The position numbers and the translations under genes were made by a program. A stretch of DNA of 64,000 nucleotides from DSPP01 sp964607165 (lineage in GTDB: Bacteria > Zixibacteria > MSB-5A5 > DSPP01), in the NCBI GenBank assembly GCA_964607165.1, contig CAZSIT010000012.1, forward strand, positions 1-64,000, in the 5' to 3' direction. Positions 53,110 to 61,006 of this stretch are shown in pieces. A model generated the notes under the pieces. That model made no database searches and was not told the origin of the DNA. It saw nothing but the letters and a program-made list of their open reading frames with translations. How positions within the stretch are numbered: position 1 is the first letter of the stretch; each line of letters begins with the position of its first letter.

Positions 53110-53385
53110 TTACTCCGGCACGGGCAGGTTGTTATCCGCGCAGAGGTGCTGGATGCGGGCTTTGGGTACCATCGGGTCGCCGGAAATCTTGGCGACCGTG
53201 AAGTTGCAGCCGTGAATGCAAGGGCTGCCGTTGGGAACCACGCAATCGCTGGTTACCCGGAAAAAGCGCGGAAATTCAGTATCCACGTAACAACCCGGTT
53301 CACAAACGTCATTCCAATTGCAATACGTAATACCTCTGGACGTGGTGCCCGAGGTTTGGGTCTGCGTCGACTTGGTTTGCGGCAT
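53110..53385 (-). CDS. Small cysteine-rich protein of unknown function
   Basis: This 91-residue protein has seven cysteines, mostly in a CNWNDVCEPGC cluster and in PNGSPCIHGC. It begins MPQTKSTQTQTSGTTSRG, rich in Thr/Ser/Gln, with no signal peptide or membrane helix. A very strong ribosome site (CAGGAGG, 5 nt before ATG) and its own terminator show it to be a real single-gene unit. The C-x5-C-x3-C and C-x7-C-x3-C spacings could bind metal or form disulphides. I recognise no family and see no maturation enzymes beside it. Confidence 0.75.
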   Translation of the reverse strand: MPQTKSTQTQTSGTTSRGITYCNWNDVCEPGCYVDTEFPRFFRVTSDCVVPNGSPCIHGCNFTVAKISGDPMVPKARIQHLCADNNLPVPE

Positions 53386-53514
53386 CGTTAACCTCCTGTA
53401 AAAAGTTTATCCTCCCGCGGCATTGCGAGTAGGAGCAATAATTGTATCGGCATAGAGGGATTATTTCTTGACCAACGTTTGCTCCCTCTTTTATTGTGGA
53501 GTGCAACCTGCCCG

Positions 53515-53536
53515 AAAGCTGACCAAAATCAGCTTT
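53515..53536. terminator. Terminator-like hairpin before the TolB-like gene
   Basis: AAAGCTGA/TCAGCTTT forms an 8-bp stem followed by TAATTTT on the plus strand. It lies 35 nt upstream of the start at 53571, with no gene in front on that strand, so it could be an attenuator or an end signal for an unseen transcript. Confidence 0.5.
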
Positions 53537-53570
53537 TAATTTTAGCATAATGATGTATCATAGAGGGGCT

Positions 53571-54644
53571 ATGAACAGGAAAGTGAATTTGTCATTTGCG
53601 GGAGGGGCGATTCTTCTTATTTATCTATCATTATCCCGACTTTTCGCACAAAACGGGCCGGATGCCCCTTGGCCCGCCACAGGCGGACCGAAAGAAAAAC
53701 ATCTCTCCAACATACGCCAGCTTACCTTCGGCGGGGAGAATGCCGAAGCTTATTTTTCTGCAGATGATTCCAAACTGATTTTTCAATATCACAACGGCAG
53801 CGATTCCTGCGACCAGATTTACATAATGAACGTGGATGGCTCGAACAAACATCTGGTTTCCACCGGCAAAGGGCGCTGCACCTGCGGTTATTTTTTTCCG
53901 GACGGCAAAAGAATTTTGTTTTCCTCGACCCATCTGGCCGACTCGGCCTGCCCGCCGAAACCGGACTATTCGCAGGGGTACGTTTGGCCGCTTTACAACT
54001 ATGATGTTTTCACCTCCGACTCGGATGGCTCCAACCTCAAACGTTTAACTACCAAGATAGGTTACGAAGCGGAAGCAACCATTTCCAGGGACGGCCAAAA
54101 AATAATTTTCACCTACTACAACGGTTTGGATCTGGATATCTACTCGATGAATGCAGATGGTTCAGAGCTTCTGCAGCTGACCAATGAACAGGGCTACGAT
54201 GGCGGGGCCTTTTTCTCCTATGACGGCAAAAAAATCGTTTACCGTGCTTACCATCCCAAACTCGCGTTGGCTAAGCAGGATTATTTTTTCCTGGCTCAAC
54301 AAGGTTTTATACGCCCCCGAGTGCTAGAAATTTTCGTGATGGATGCGGACGGGAAAAACAAGCGTCAAGTTACCAACAACGGTGCAGCCAACTTCGCCCC
54401 GTACTTTTTTCCGGACGGAAAACGCATTATTTTTGCTTCCAATATGCATGACCCGAAAGGACGGAACTTCGATTTGTATATGATTAGGACCAACGGGAGG
54501 GGATTGAGGCGCATCACCTACAACGACACCTTCGACGGTTTTCCGATGTTTTCCTCGGACGGAAAAAAGTTGGTCTTCGCGTCAAACCGCAACGGTAAAA
54601 TTCAAGGCGAGACCAACATTTTTATCGCCGATTGGATAGAGTAA
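53571..54644 (+). CDS. Secreted TolB-like beta-propeller protein
   Basis: This 357-residue protein has a signal peptide (VNLSFAGGAILLIYLSLSRLFA) and six or so PD40-type repeats (QLTFGGENAEAYFSADDSKL, YFFPDGKRILFSST, ISRDGQKIIFTYYNG, MFSSDGKKLVFASNRNG). It resembles periplasmic propellers of the TolB/DPP-IV class that bind partner proteins, but without a TolB N-terminal domain. ATG 53571 is chosen because the signal peptide starts there; AGAGGGG lies upstream. The stop codon lies in a palindrome shared with the converging gene. Confidence 0.85.
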   Translation: MNRKVNLSFAGGAILLIYLSLSRLFAQNGPDAPWPATGGPKEKHLSNIRQLTFGGENAEAYFSADDSKLIFQYHNGSDSCDQIYIMNVDGSNKHLVSTGKGRCTCGYFFPDGKRILFSSTHLADSACPPKPDYSQGYVWPLYNYDVFTSDSDGSNLKRLTTKIGYEAEATISRDGQKIIFTYYNGLDLDIYSMNADGSELLQLTNEQGYDGGAFFSYDGKKIVYRAYHPKLALAKQDYFFLAQQGFIRPRVLEIFVMDADGKNKRQVTNNGAANFAPYFFPDGKRIIFASNMHDPKGRNFDLYMIRTNGRGLRRITYNDTFDGFPMFSSDGKKLVFASNRNGKIQGETNIFIADWIE

Positions 54645-54668
54645 GGGCGGTTCGCGAACCGCCCTTAC
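54641..54668. terminator. Perfect 28-nt palindrome holding the stop codons of two convergent genes
   Basis: GTAAGGGCGGTTCG and its complement form a perfect palindrome. The TAA of the TolB-like gene (54642-54644) and the TAA of the methyltransferase gene (54665-54667, minus strand) occupy symmetric positions, so it probably ends both transcripts. Confidence 0.75.
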
Positions 54669-55351
54669 ATCCGTTGGGCCGGTTTTTTTCCCTTTGCGAA
54701 CCAAACCATCCCATCCATCCGTTTTTCTAAAACGATATTTTTCAGCCCGGCCGTTTCGTATAAGCCCAGCAACCTTTCTTCGGAAAAAGGATAGTAAATT
54801 CGGGCGGCCGAGGCCCAGGCGAGCAACTTAAACGTATCCTTCAAATTCAGCTTTTGCACTTTGGCATAAGTTCTCATCCGGGCTGGCGAGATGGAAACAT
54901 CGGGGTCCAACGTAGCGATTATCCCGCCCGGTTTTGATACCCGCGGTTGTTCGGCAAACGCCCTTTCCGGATTAGGTAAAAGGTAATTTACGGTTGTAAC
55001 AATTACCGTGTCGAAACTGTTATCGGGATATGGTAGGGAGGAAGCATCGCCAATCTGGAAGTCGACATTCAAAATTCCTGCAGATTTTGCGTTTTGACGG
55101 GCAAGCTGGATGATTCGTTTGGAGCGGTCTATCCCGAAGATCGCTTTAACCTGTCGGGCGGCTTCGATTGCAAGCCAGCCGGGGCCGCAGCCGACGTCTA
55201 AAACTTGAGAATTCGGTTTTAGTTGAACAAAGTTCAAAAAGTCTTTGCGCAGCTCGGCTTCCGAGCCGGATGCCAGCTTGTTCGAGTAAATTTTTGCGCC
55301 CCATTCAAAAAAGAGGCGCAGGAAAAAATCTTTAATGCGGACGGAGAACAA
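54665..55351 (-). CDS. Class I SAM-dependent methyltransferase
   Basis: This 228-residue protein has the Rossmann SAM-binding pattern VLDVGCGPGWLAIEAAR (motif I), FGIDRSKRI (motif II) and the later SLPYPDNSFDTVIVT (motif IV region). It belongs to the Methyltransf_11/UbiE-like group; the substrate is unknown. The start appears to be TTG 55351, after GGAAGA. The gene ends in the shared palindrome. Confidence 0.85.
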   Translation of the reverse strand: MFSVRIKDFFLRLFFEWGAKIYSNKLASGSEAELRKDFLNFVQLKPNSQVLDVGCGPGWLAIEAARQVKAIFGIDRSKRIIQLARQNAKSAGILNVDFQIGDASSLPYPDNSFDTVIVTTVNYLLPNPERAFAEQPRVSKPGGIIATLDPDVSISPARMRTYAKVQKLNLKDTFKLLAWASAARIYYPFSEERLLGLYETAGLKNIVLEKRMDGMVWFAKGKKPAQRM

Positions 55352-55387
55352 AATGTCTTCCGGTTATTTTCCCGTTCAACATTCCTT

Positions 55388-55439
55388 GGTAGCCTCGACT
55401 TTAGTCGAGGGATTTTCCGGCACTGAAGTGCCGGCTACC
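55388..55439. repeat. Cloverleaf-like palindromic element
   Basis: An outer stem GGTAGCC/GGCTACC encloses two perfect hairpins, TCGACTTTAGTCGA and CCGGCACTGAAGTGCCGG. It lies in the short gap between the frameshifted gene and the methyltransferase gene. Confidence 0.75.
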
Positions 55440-55457
55440 AACCCGCGAACAATTCGG

Positions 55458-55920
55458 CTACTGACCAGCCGGCTGCTCCATTTGCTGGCGCGCTTTTTTG
55501 ACCGCTTTGTGATGATACAAGTACAACGGGAAGCAAACCGCCACGGCGACGAACCAGAAGAGAATTTGCTTGAAGCCGTCGCGACGTTCCTCGTAACGGG
55601 CGTCGGCTTGGGCTTTTTTCCATTTTTCTTCCACCTGCTCGCGGGTCAAACCGCCGCCGGCTTTGGCCGTGTCGGACTTGGCTTCGAATCGACCCTGCCG
55701 GTAGTAGCGGCCGTTTTCCTCCTTTATACTCCGCTTCCAGGTAGCGGTCAAGAGTGGAAACTCGTCTCCAATCGTAGCCGGACATAGTTAAATCGGGGAT
55801 GATAATTCTCACCAATCCCCACAACCCGGAAATTGAGAAACCAACCATTATCAAAAGTAAAACCATGCTGGCGGACTGGTAATACCCCATCGCGCCGCGT
55901 TTCGGTTTTTCTTCCGTCAT
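55458..55920 (-). pseudogene. Two-helix membrane protein with a 1-nt frameshift
   Basis: The upstream frame (55920 to 55723) encodes a basic N-terminus (MTEEKPKRGAMGYYQSA), a helix (SMVLLLIMVGFSISGLWGL) and a linker ending EAEYK. The downstream frame (55721 to 55458) encodes EENGRYYRQGRFEAKS, a coiled-coil-like segment and a second helix (ILFWFVAVAVCFPLYL). Skipping one G at 55722 joins them into a 153-residue protein. The site sits in AAAGGAGGAAAA. Either a base was inserted, the sequence has an error, or a +1 shift is used. A strong AAGGAGG precedes the start. I do not recognise the family. Confidence 0.7.
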
Positions 55921-55944
55921 TTTATCCTCCTTGTTTTCTTTGCG

Positions 55945-56205
55945 TTAATCCTTCCAATTCCACCACAACAATTTCATAGGGTCGTGCTTTTTACGCGAAG
56001 CAAAATAGGTTGCACAGCGGAAAACGTAAAGCATACACCGGTCGATAGGCTGCCCGCGTTTGCGGCACAACTCGAAGTACATTTTCTCCGGGTTTTTTCT
56101 TTTCAAGTCTCCCACCGAGCGGATTCCCAAATCGTACAAGTCCCGTGCAATGCTGGGCCCGACGCCCGGAATTACTCGCAGGTTTTTAAGAGATGAGTTT
56201 TTCAT
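55945..56205 (-). CDS. Cdd1-like helix-hairpin-helix protein
   Basis: This 86-residue protein has a helix-hairpin-helix at LRVIPGVGPSIARDLYDLGI and the family tail MYFELCRKRGQPIDRCMLYVFRCATYFA, matching the Cdd1 (pathogenicity locus, PF11731) family. Such proteins probably bind DNA non-specifically; the role is unknown. ATG 56205 overlaps the stop of the DinB-like gene (ATGA), so the long upstream open frame is not real. Confidence 0.85.
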   Translation of the reverse strand: MKNSSLKNLRVIPGVGPSIARDLYDLGIRSVGDLKRKNPEKMYFELCRKRGQPIDRCMLYVFRCATYFASRKKHDPMKLLWWNWKD

Positions 56206-56672
56206 CGTTTGTAGGATACTTTTTGGCGAATGGCGCCCAAGTGATAGGCCATATGGGCGATAGCGCCGATGGCGCCTCCCATCGCATCCACGTTTGTCGG
56301 AGCGTTGGATTGAATGGCCGTGCGAAGGACTTCGTAGCCCGCACGGAGCTGTTTTTGCAGTTGCGTCCAGGCGTCCACGTCCACGGTGCTGACTTGCCAA
56401 CTCTCTTTCCAGTTTCGCGGGGAGCGGTCGCCGCGAATCCAGGCCGACGAAGCCTCCAAGCTGAAAACGAGATGGAGCGCGTGAGCCGCTACGGTCGTTT
56501 TGCCCCGCTCCTCCGAAGCCTCCGCCGCGCTTAACTTGGAAAGCGTGCCGAACAGTCCGGCATCCGGATTGTTATCGGTAAAATAGCTCCCGCCTTCTGG
56601 CGGACCTTCAAACGCCTCCCGAAGAACGCTTAACAACTGCCCAACGGTTTCATCTATGGAAACGCCCGACAT
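56202..56672 (-). CDS. DinB-like four-helix protein
   Basis: This 156-residue helical protein has histidines arranged as in the DinB/YfiT fold: H in TTVAAHALHLVFSLEA and H in GAIAHMAYHLGAIRQ. The fold can carry a metal ion and appears in bacillithiol or mycothiol transferases and many uncharacterised proteins. ATG 56672 follows AAGGAG. It is coupled with the Cdd1-like gene. Confidence 0.75.
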   Translation of the reverse strand: MSGVSIDETVGQLLSVLREAFEGPPEGGSYFTDNNPDAGLFGTLSKLSAAEASEERGKTTVAAHALHLVFSLEASSAWIRGDRSPRNWKESWQVSTVDVDAWTQLQKQLRAGYEVLRTAIQSNAPTNVDAMGGAIGAIAHMAYHLGAIRQKVSYKR

Positions 56673-56728
56673 TTTTTCTCCTTTAAATGGGTGGTTTTTC
56701 ATTCGGATTTTTTCGTTCCGGCAAAAAG

Positions 56729-56813
56729 CGGAGGGTGAGGGACTCGAACCCCCAAATCCCTTGCGGGACGCCAGATTTCAAGTCTGGTGCCTTACCAGTT
56801 AGGCTAACCCTCC
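56729..56813 (-). tRNA. tRNA-Ser(UGA)
   Basis: On the minus strand: acceptor GGAGGGT/ACCCTCC, D arm GCC...GGC, anticodon stem CCAGA/TCTGG with loop CTTGAAA (anticodon TGA), a long variable arm (GTCCCGCAAGGGAT), T arm GGGGG-TTCGAGT-CCCTC and discriminator G. No CCA is encoded. The long arm is natural for serine tRNAs. Confidence 0.95.
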
Positions 56814-56971
56814 GGAATTTCCATCGGCAAGCCGACAGGCCTGTGCCGTTCACAAATGAAAGATTTGGAAAAGAGGAAGAAGTGTCAAGCGCTAAAGACT
56901 GTTTTACGTGATTCAAATGGAAAAAGGGGATTGCTTGCCAAGCGGCTGCTTTTTTAATACTTTGAAATCCG

Positions 56972-57769
56972 ATGCCTGATTTGAAGAAGCTGGATGAAGC
57001 TTTGAGTAAACATATTCGTCCGGAAACTTTTCCGCTTGCTATAAAAATGGCGAAAAAAGGCGAGGTTTTGCCGGAAAAAATAAAAAGGCCAGTGCGGGAT
57101 TTAGGGGTTGAGGTCGCCACCTGCCAGGGATTTTCACTGGCGCGGCGATATGGCTGGTCTTTGGCTATTTATGGCGAGGATATTTCCTGCCCTTTAACCA
57201 AAGTGGCTTTTGGGTTCGAGAAGGAGGTTGCCTATTTCACGGATGGACTGGCGTGTGAAGGAATGTATACGGCGTCGGCGCAAGCGGGGAAAAAGACCGA
57301 AAGCATGGTTCCAAAGTTTTCCCATCATGAATACGAATCGATTTGGGTGGCGCCGGTTAGCCGTGCGAATTTTACACCGGATGTCATCTGCCTATACGGC
57401 AATTCGGCGCAGGTGATGCGGCTTTTAACCGCTTCGCTCTATAAATCGGGGGGATATTTGGAGTCGCGTTCGGCGGGGAGGATTGACTGCGCAGACGTTG
57501 TCATCGAAACTATGAAAAGGGGTAAACCGCATTATATTTTGCCCTGTTACGGCGATAGGATTTTCGGACTGACCCAGGATAACGAGATGGTTTTTGCTTT
57601 TCCGTTCGATTTCTCCGACGAGCTTATCGAAGGCTTAGAGGGAACGCATCAGGGCGGGGTGCGCTATCCGGTGCCGGCTTTTTTGCGTTTTCAGGCGCAG
57701 TTTCCGGAAAAATATCAAAAATTGGCAGACTTTTGGAAGAAAGGGGAAGGGAATGAATCCCAAGAATAG
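56972..57769 (+). CDS. DUF169-family protein
   Basis: This 265-residue protein has TFPLAIKMAKKGEVLPEK near the start, TCQGFSLARRYGWSLAIYGE, and CADVVIETMKRGKPHYILPC later, with several conserved cysteines (TCQG, DISCP, LPCYGD). These fit DUF169, an uncharacterised family that often lies beside corrinoid or UroD-like methyltransferase genes. It overlaps the UroD-family gene by 17 nt here too. Confidence 0.85.
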   Translation: MPDLKKLDEALSKHIRPETFPLAIKMAKKGEVLPEKIKRPVRDLGVEVATCQGFSLARRYGWSLAIYGEDISCPLTKVAFGFEKEVAYFTDGLACEGMYTASAQAGKKTESMVPKFSHHEYESIWVAPVSRANFTPDVICLYGNSAQVMRLLTASLYKSGGYLESRSAGRIDCADVVIETMKRGKPHYILPCYGDRIFGLTQDNEMVFAFPFDFSDELIEGLEGTHQGGVRYPVPAFLRFQAQFPEKYQKLADFWKKGEGNESQE

Positions 57770-58865
57770 AATAGATGCGATATTAGCGGGGGAGAAACCG
57801 GATAGAACGCCGGTGGCGGCCTGGCGGCATTTTTATCACCTTGAGAACGACCCGAAAGAATTCGTTCTGGCTACGGTCGGTTTTCAGAAGAAATTTGGGT
57901 GGGATTTTGTAAAAATAAATCCGCGCGCCTCGTATCACGTAGAGGGGTGGGGAGCGCAATACGTTCCCTCAAAAACAGCCCTGGACAAGCCGCAAAGGCT
58001 TTCCTTTCCGGTAGGGCTTCCGGCCGATTGGGAAAAAATTGAAGAGCTGTCTTTGGCCGCCGGAACGTTATCGCAAGAATTAAAAACCATTTCGGAGATT
58101 TCGAAAAAACTGGGAAAATCGGTCTATAAGTTTATGACCATTTTTTCGCCGCTTTCAATTGCCGGGGATTTAGTCGGCACGGAAGCCCAGCTGGTGCGGG
58201 ATATGCAGGAATCGCCGTTGTTGGTCGAGGAAGCCCTGGAACAAATCACGCATACCTTCGTACGCTTTGCCGTCGAGTGCCTAAACGCCGGCGCGGATGG
58301 GATTTTCTTTGCCACCACCGAGTGGGCTTCCAAAAATATTTTGACCGAGGATGATTATCGAAAATTTGGGAAGCCGTATGATTTGGAGGTCATTGAAGCA
58401 GTCAAAGGAGTCGGCGGCAAGGTGATTTTACACGTTTGCGAACCCTTCAATATGCTTTCTCTTTTTGCCGGTTATCCCGCCGATTTGGTGAATTGGGTGG
58501 CCTCCGACCGCTCCAATCTAAACCTGTCTGAAGGTTATCAATTATTGAAGAAACCGGTCATCGGCGGGATTAACCATACTTCTTCCCTTCTGCTGGGTCG
58601 GAAGGAAACGCTAATTTCCTCGATTCGTCCGGTTTTAACTCTTTTGCAGCAGTTGCCCGGAGTTTTGGGGCCGGAGTGCGCTTTGCCGCCGGCTGTGCCG
58701 GACGAAAATTTGATGGCTTTGCGGCAGCTGGTGGAAAAGAAGGCGTCATCCCGAGTTTCAAAACCGGCGAAAAAGAGCAAGAAAGCTTCGAAACCGAAAG
58801 CCAAAAGGAAAAAAGCAAAGAGGGCCAAGTCCCACAAGGTTAAGAAGACCAAAAAGCGGCGCTAA
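57753..58865 (+). CDS. Uroporphyrinogen decarboxylase-family protein with a lysine-rich tail
   Basis: This 370-residue protein has the UroD/MtaA-type barrel: MNPKNRIDAILAGEKPDRTP at the start, FMTIFSPLSIAGDL, GADGIFFATTEWASKN and VILHVCEPFNMLS. Members decarboxylate uroporphyrinogen or transfer methyl groups to corrinoids; the short first motif favours a methyltransferase-like role. From about residue 330 a tail of about 40 residues is built almost wholly of Lys, Ala, Ser, Arg and Pro (KKSKKASKPKAKRKKAKRAK). That tail is not part of the family and resembles histone H1-like tails. Confidence 0.85.
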   Translation: MNPKNRIDAILAGEKPDRTPVAAWRHFYHLENDPKEFVLATVGFQKKFGWDFVKINPRASYHVEGWGAQYVPSKTALDKPQRLSFPVGLPADWEKIEELSLAAGTLSQELKTISEISKKLGKSVYKFMTIFSPLSIAGDLVGTEAQLVRDMQESPLLVEEALEQITHTFVRFAVECLNAGADGIFFATTEWASKNILTEDDYRKFGKPYDLEVIEAVKGVGGKVILHVCEPFNMLSLFAGYPADLVNWVASDRSNLNLSEGYQLLKKPVIGGINHTSSLLLGRKETLISSIRPVLTLLQQLPGVLGPECALPPAVPDENLMALRQLVEKKASSRVSKPAKKSKKASKPKAKRKKAKRAKSHKVKKTKKRR

Positions 58866-58942
58866 AATTTTTCAAAAAAAGAGCCAATGTTTTGGCGAAA
58901 TTTACGTATAATCCTCTTAGAAATAATAGGGCGTGTCGAAAC

Positions 58943-59046
58943 GCCTTGAGGTTTGCCCGGCAGCGGGTTCGTCCGGGTTTTTCGATTTTTAGGCAGGATT
59001 GGTGCCATAACGGTCGTTGCATCTGTCGTTGTATCCTCCTCAAGGC
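58943..59046 (+). ncRNA. Possible structured leader upstream of the FG-GAP gene
   Basis: GCCTTGAGG (58943-58951) is perfectly complementary to CCTCAAGGC (59038-59046). The enclosed 86 nt include CCCGG...CCGGG and a small GGCA/TGCC pairing. The gene starts 65 nt downstream. It matches no riboswitch class I know. Confidence 0.35.
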
Positions 59047-59111
59047 TTGGATTAACGCGGGTGCGCCTAATAACTGAAAAATGGCGTGACGAGAACTGGA
59101 GGGTTAAGTTG

Positions 59112-60635
59112 ATGCGAAAAGCGGGGTGTTTGATTGTTTTCAGCATACTTCCCGTATTTGTCCAGCCGGCGGCCCTGGTGCCGCGCTTTCTGGCCCTGCC
59201 GCCCGGCAGCGGGTCAAATTCCATCGTGACCACAGCCGACTTCAACCGGGACGGGCGGCCGGACATTGCGGTTTTGAATTCCTTTGTGCGGGATTCAGTT
59301 TTTGTCTTTTTGCGAAACGGCGCCGGGGATTTCGACCCGCCGGTCGTTTCCCGAACCGGAGGAGCGCTCCCCAGCGAGTTTGCCGTGGGGAATTTCGACG
59401 GCGATTTGAATCCTGATTTGGCCGTGGGGCAGTTTTTGGATTCCACCTTTTCCATTTTGCTGGGAGCGGGGGACGGGAGTTTTTCCATCGCTCCCAATAG
59501 CTGGCCGAAAACCCGCGGTTTTGCCCAGTTTCTGGCGGCCGGGGACGTCAACAGTGACGGCTTTGACGACGTGATTGCGGGGATAAGCTTGAACAGCACG
59601 ACAGACGCAGACACCGTTTTTGTTTTCTTTGGCAATGGAAGCGCCGGTTTTTCGGCACCGATTGCGCTTCCCACCGGCGGGCACGGGCTGGGCCAAATCG
59701 TTTTGTCACCCGCCTTTGCCTCGCAACCGGCAGGGCCGATGGTGATATGTCTCAACCACGGGCTGCACGACACGCTGGATGTTTTCCGGGTAGGGGTCTA
59801 CCGAAGCCTGGGGGGAACGGCCTTCACGCCCTTGACCGCCTATGAAGCAGGGGAAGAACCGCGTTATTCGACCTGGGGATATTTTGACGCCGACACGCTT
59901 ATCGACCTGATCGTAGGTAATCACGAGAGTTTGAATTTTTACCTCTTTACGGGCAAAAAACCGGGGGCAGACAGCCTGTTTTTGGAAGAAAGCATTCCAG
60001 TGCCGGACTCAGCAACCGATTCAGCAGGAGCGGAAATACAGTATCTTGTTTCCGCGGACTTTAATAATGATGGAAAGACAGATTTGGCATTCAATAACCA
60101 CGTTCCCGGCCACAAAGGAACCTGGTTCCAATTCGGAAACGGTGATGGGACCTTTCAGCCGGGGGTTTTCGTCCAGATTCCGGACTCGATTGGCAACCAG
60201 CCGTTCTTTTTAACCCCCAACAACCTCGCCTCTGCCGATTTTGACGGAAACGGTATGGAAGATGTGGCCGTGGCAACCACCAGCTCGGATTCCATTTACT
60301 ACATACTTTCCGGAATTTCCACTAACGTTCGGGATATTCGGCCGGGGCAGGTGCCCCGCGAATACTCCCTTTTCCAGAACTACCCTAACCCGTTCAACGC
60401 CAATACGCAGATACGTTTTGCCCTGCCAAAAGCCGGGCACGCAACGCTTGAGATTTACAACTTGCTGGGGCAAAAGGCGATAACTTTGGTCGATGGGTAT
60501 CTTACCGCAGGGGTTAAAATCGTCAGTTGGGACGGGCGGGACAACCGGGGTGCGGCCGTTCCTTCAGGCATCTACTTTTATCGCCTACGCTCCCAGGATT
60601 TTGTGCAAACCAAAAAGATGTTGCTTGTCAAATAA
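59112..60635 (+). CDS. Secreted FG-GAP protein with a FlgD-like C-terminal sorting domain
   Basis: This 507-residue protein has a signal peptide (MRKAGCLIVFSILPVFVQPAAA-like), FG-GAP repeats (TADFNRDGRPDIAVLN, AAGDVNSDGFDDVIAG, SADFDGNGMEDVAVAT), and a C-terminal domain of about 85 residues: SLFQNYPNPFNANTQIRF, ATLEIYNLLGQKAITL, GIYFYRL and a final KKMLLVK. This domain is the FlgD-like/type IX secretion (type A-like) sorting domain. ATG 59112 is chosen because the signal peptide starts there. Likely an exported surface propeller. Confidence 0.9.
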   Translation: MRKAGCLIVFSILPVFVQPAALVPRFLALPPGSGSNSIVTTADFNRDGRPDIAVLNSFVRDSVFVFLRNGAGDFDPPVVSRTGGALPSEFAVGNFDGDLNPDLAVGQFLDSTFSILLGAGDGSFSIAPNSWPKTRGFAQFLAAGDVNSDGFDDVIAGISLNSTTDADTVFVFFGNGSAGFSAPIALPTGGHGLGQIVLSPAFASQPAGPMVICLNHGLHDTLDVFRVGVYRSLGGTAFTPLTAYEAGEEPRYSTWGYFDADTLIDLIVGNHESLNFYLFTGKKPGADSLFLEESIPVPDSATDSAGAEIQYLVSADFNNDGKTDLAFNNHVPGHKGTWFQFGNGDGTFQPGVFVQIPDSIGNQPFFLTPNNLASADFDGNGMEDVAVATTSSDSIYYILSGISTNVRDIRPGQVPREYSLFQNYPNPFNANTQIRFALPKAGHATLEIYNLLGQKAITLVDGYLTAGVKIVSWDGRDNRGAAVPSGIYFYRLRSQDFVQTKKMLLVK

Positions 60636-60676
60636 CCGTGGAATTTTCGCTCCCTATACCCGGTGTTGCTTTATGA

Positions 60677-60895
60677 AGGAGACTACGTCTTGACGCCAAG
60701 GCAGTTCCGGATATATTTAACGCAGTTGGACAGAAAGCGGCAACGCTGGTCGAATCTTTCCAGAAGGCCGGCCGCTACCAGTCGGTTTTTGATGGGAAGG
60801 GCAAAACTGGAAGGGCGCTTTCATCCGGGGTCTATTTTTATCGTTTAGAGGCGGGAAGCTTTGCCGGGGTTAACAAGATGATATACGTGAAATGA
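60677..60895 (+). pseudogene. Orphan C-terminal sorting-domain remnant
   Basis: One open frame encodes DIFNAVGQKAATLVESFQ, then SSGVYFYRLEAGSFAGVNKM and IYVK before a stop at 60893-60895. This is the final two thirds of a FlgD-like sorting domain. The preceding codons (to a stop at 60674) are not like the family and there is no start or exported domain. It lies 42 nt after a gene that already ends in a complete sorting domain, so it is a leftover of a neighbouring gene. Confidence 0.75.
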
Positions 60896-61006
60896 AGCGG
60901 GAGCGCTGCCCTCCCGAAAGCGAAAGGAGGATTTTCCTGACAGTCAAAAAGAAAAGATCGCGGGGGCGCAACGAGGTAAACCCTTTAAGTTTTTTTAGGA
61001 GGAATT

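Noticed and set aside
53110..53385. RiPP precursor peptide
   Set aside because: No leader-core boundary and no radical SAM, cyclodehydratase, lanthionine or transport gene is near; cysteine content alone is not enough.
58866..59111. c-di-GMP or other known riboswitch
   Set aside because: The pairing is suggestive, but I could not match any conserved core of a known class.
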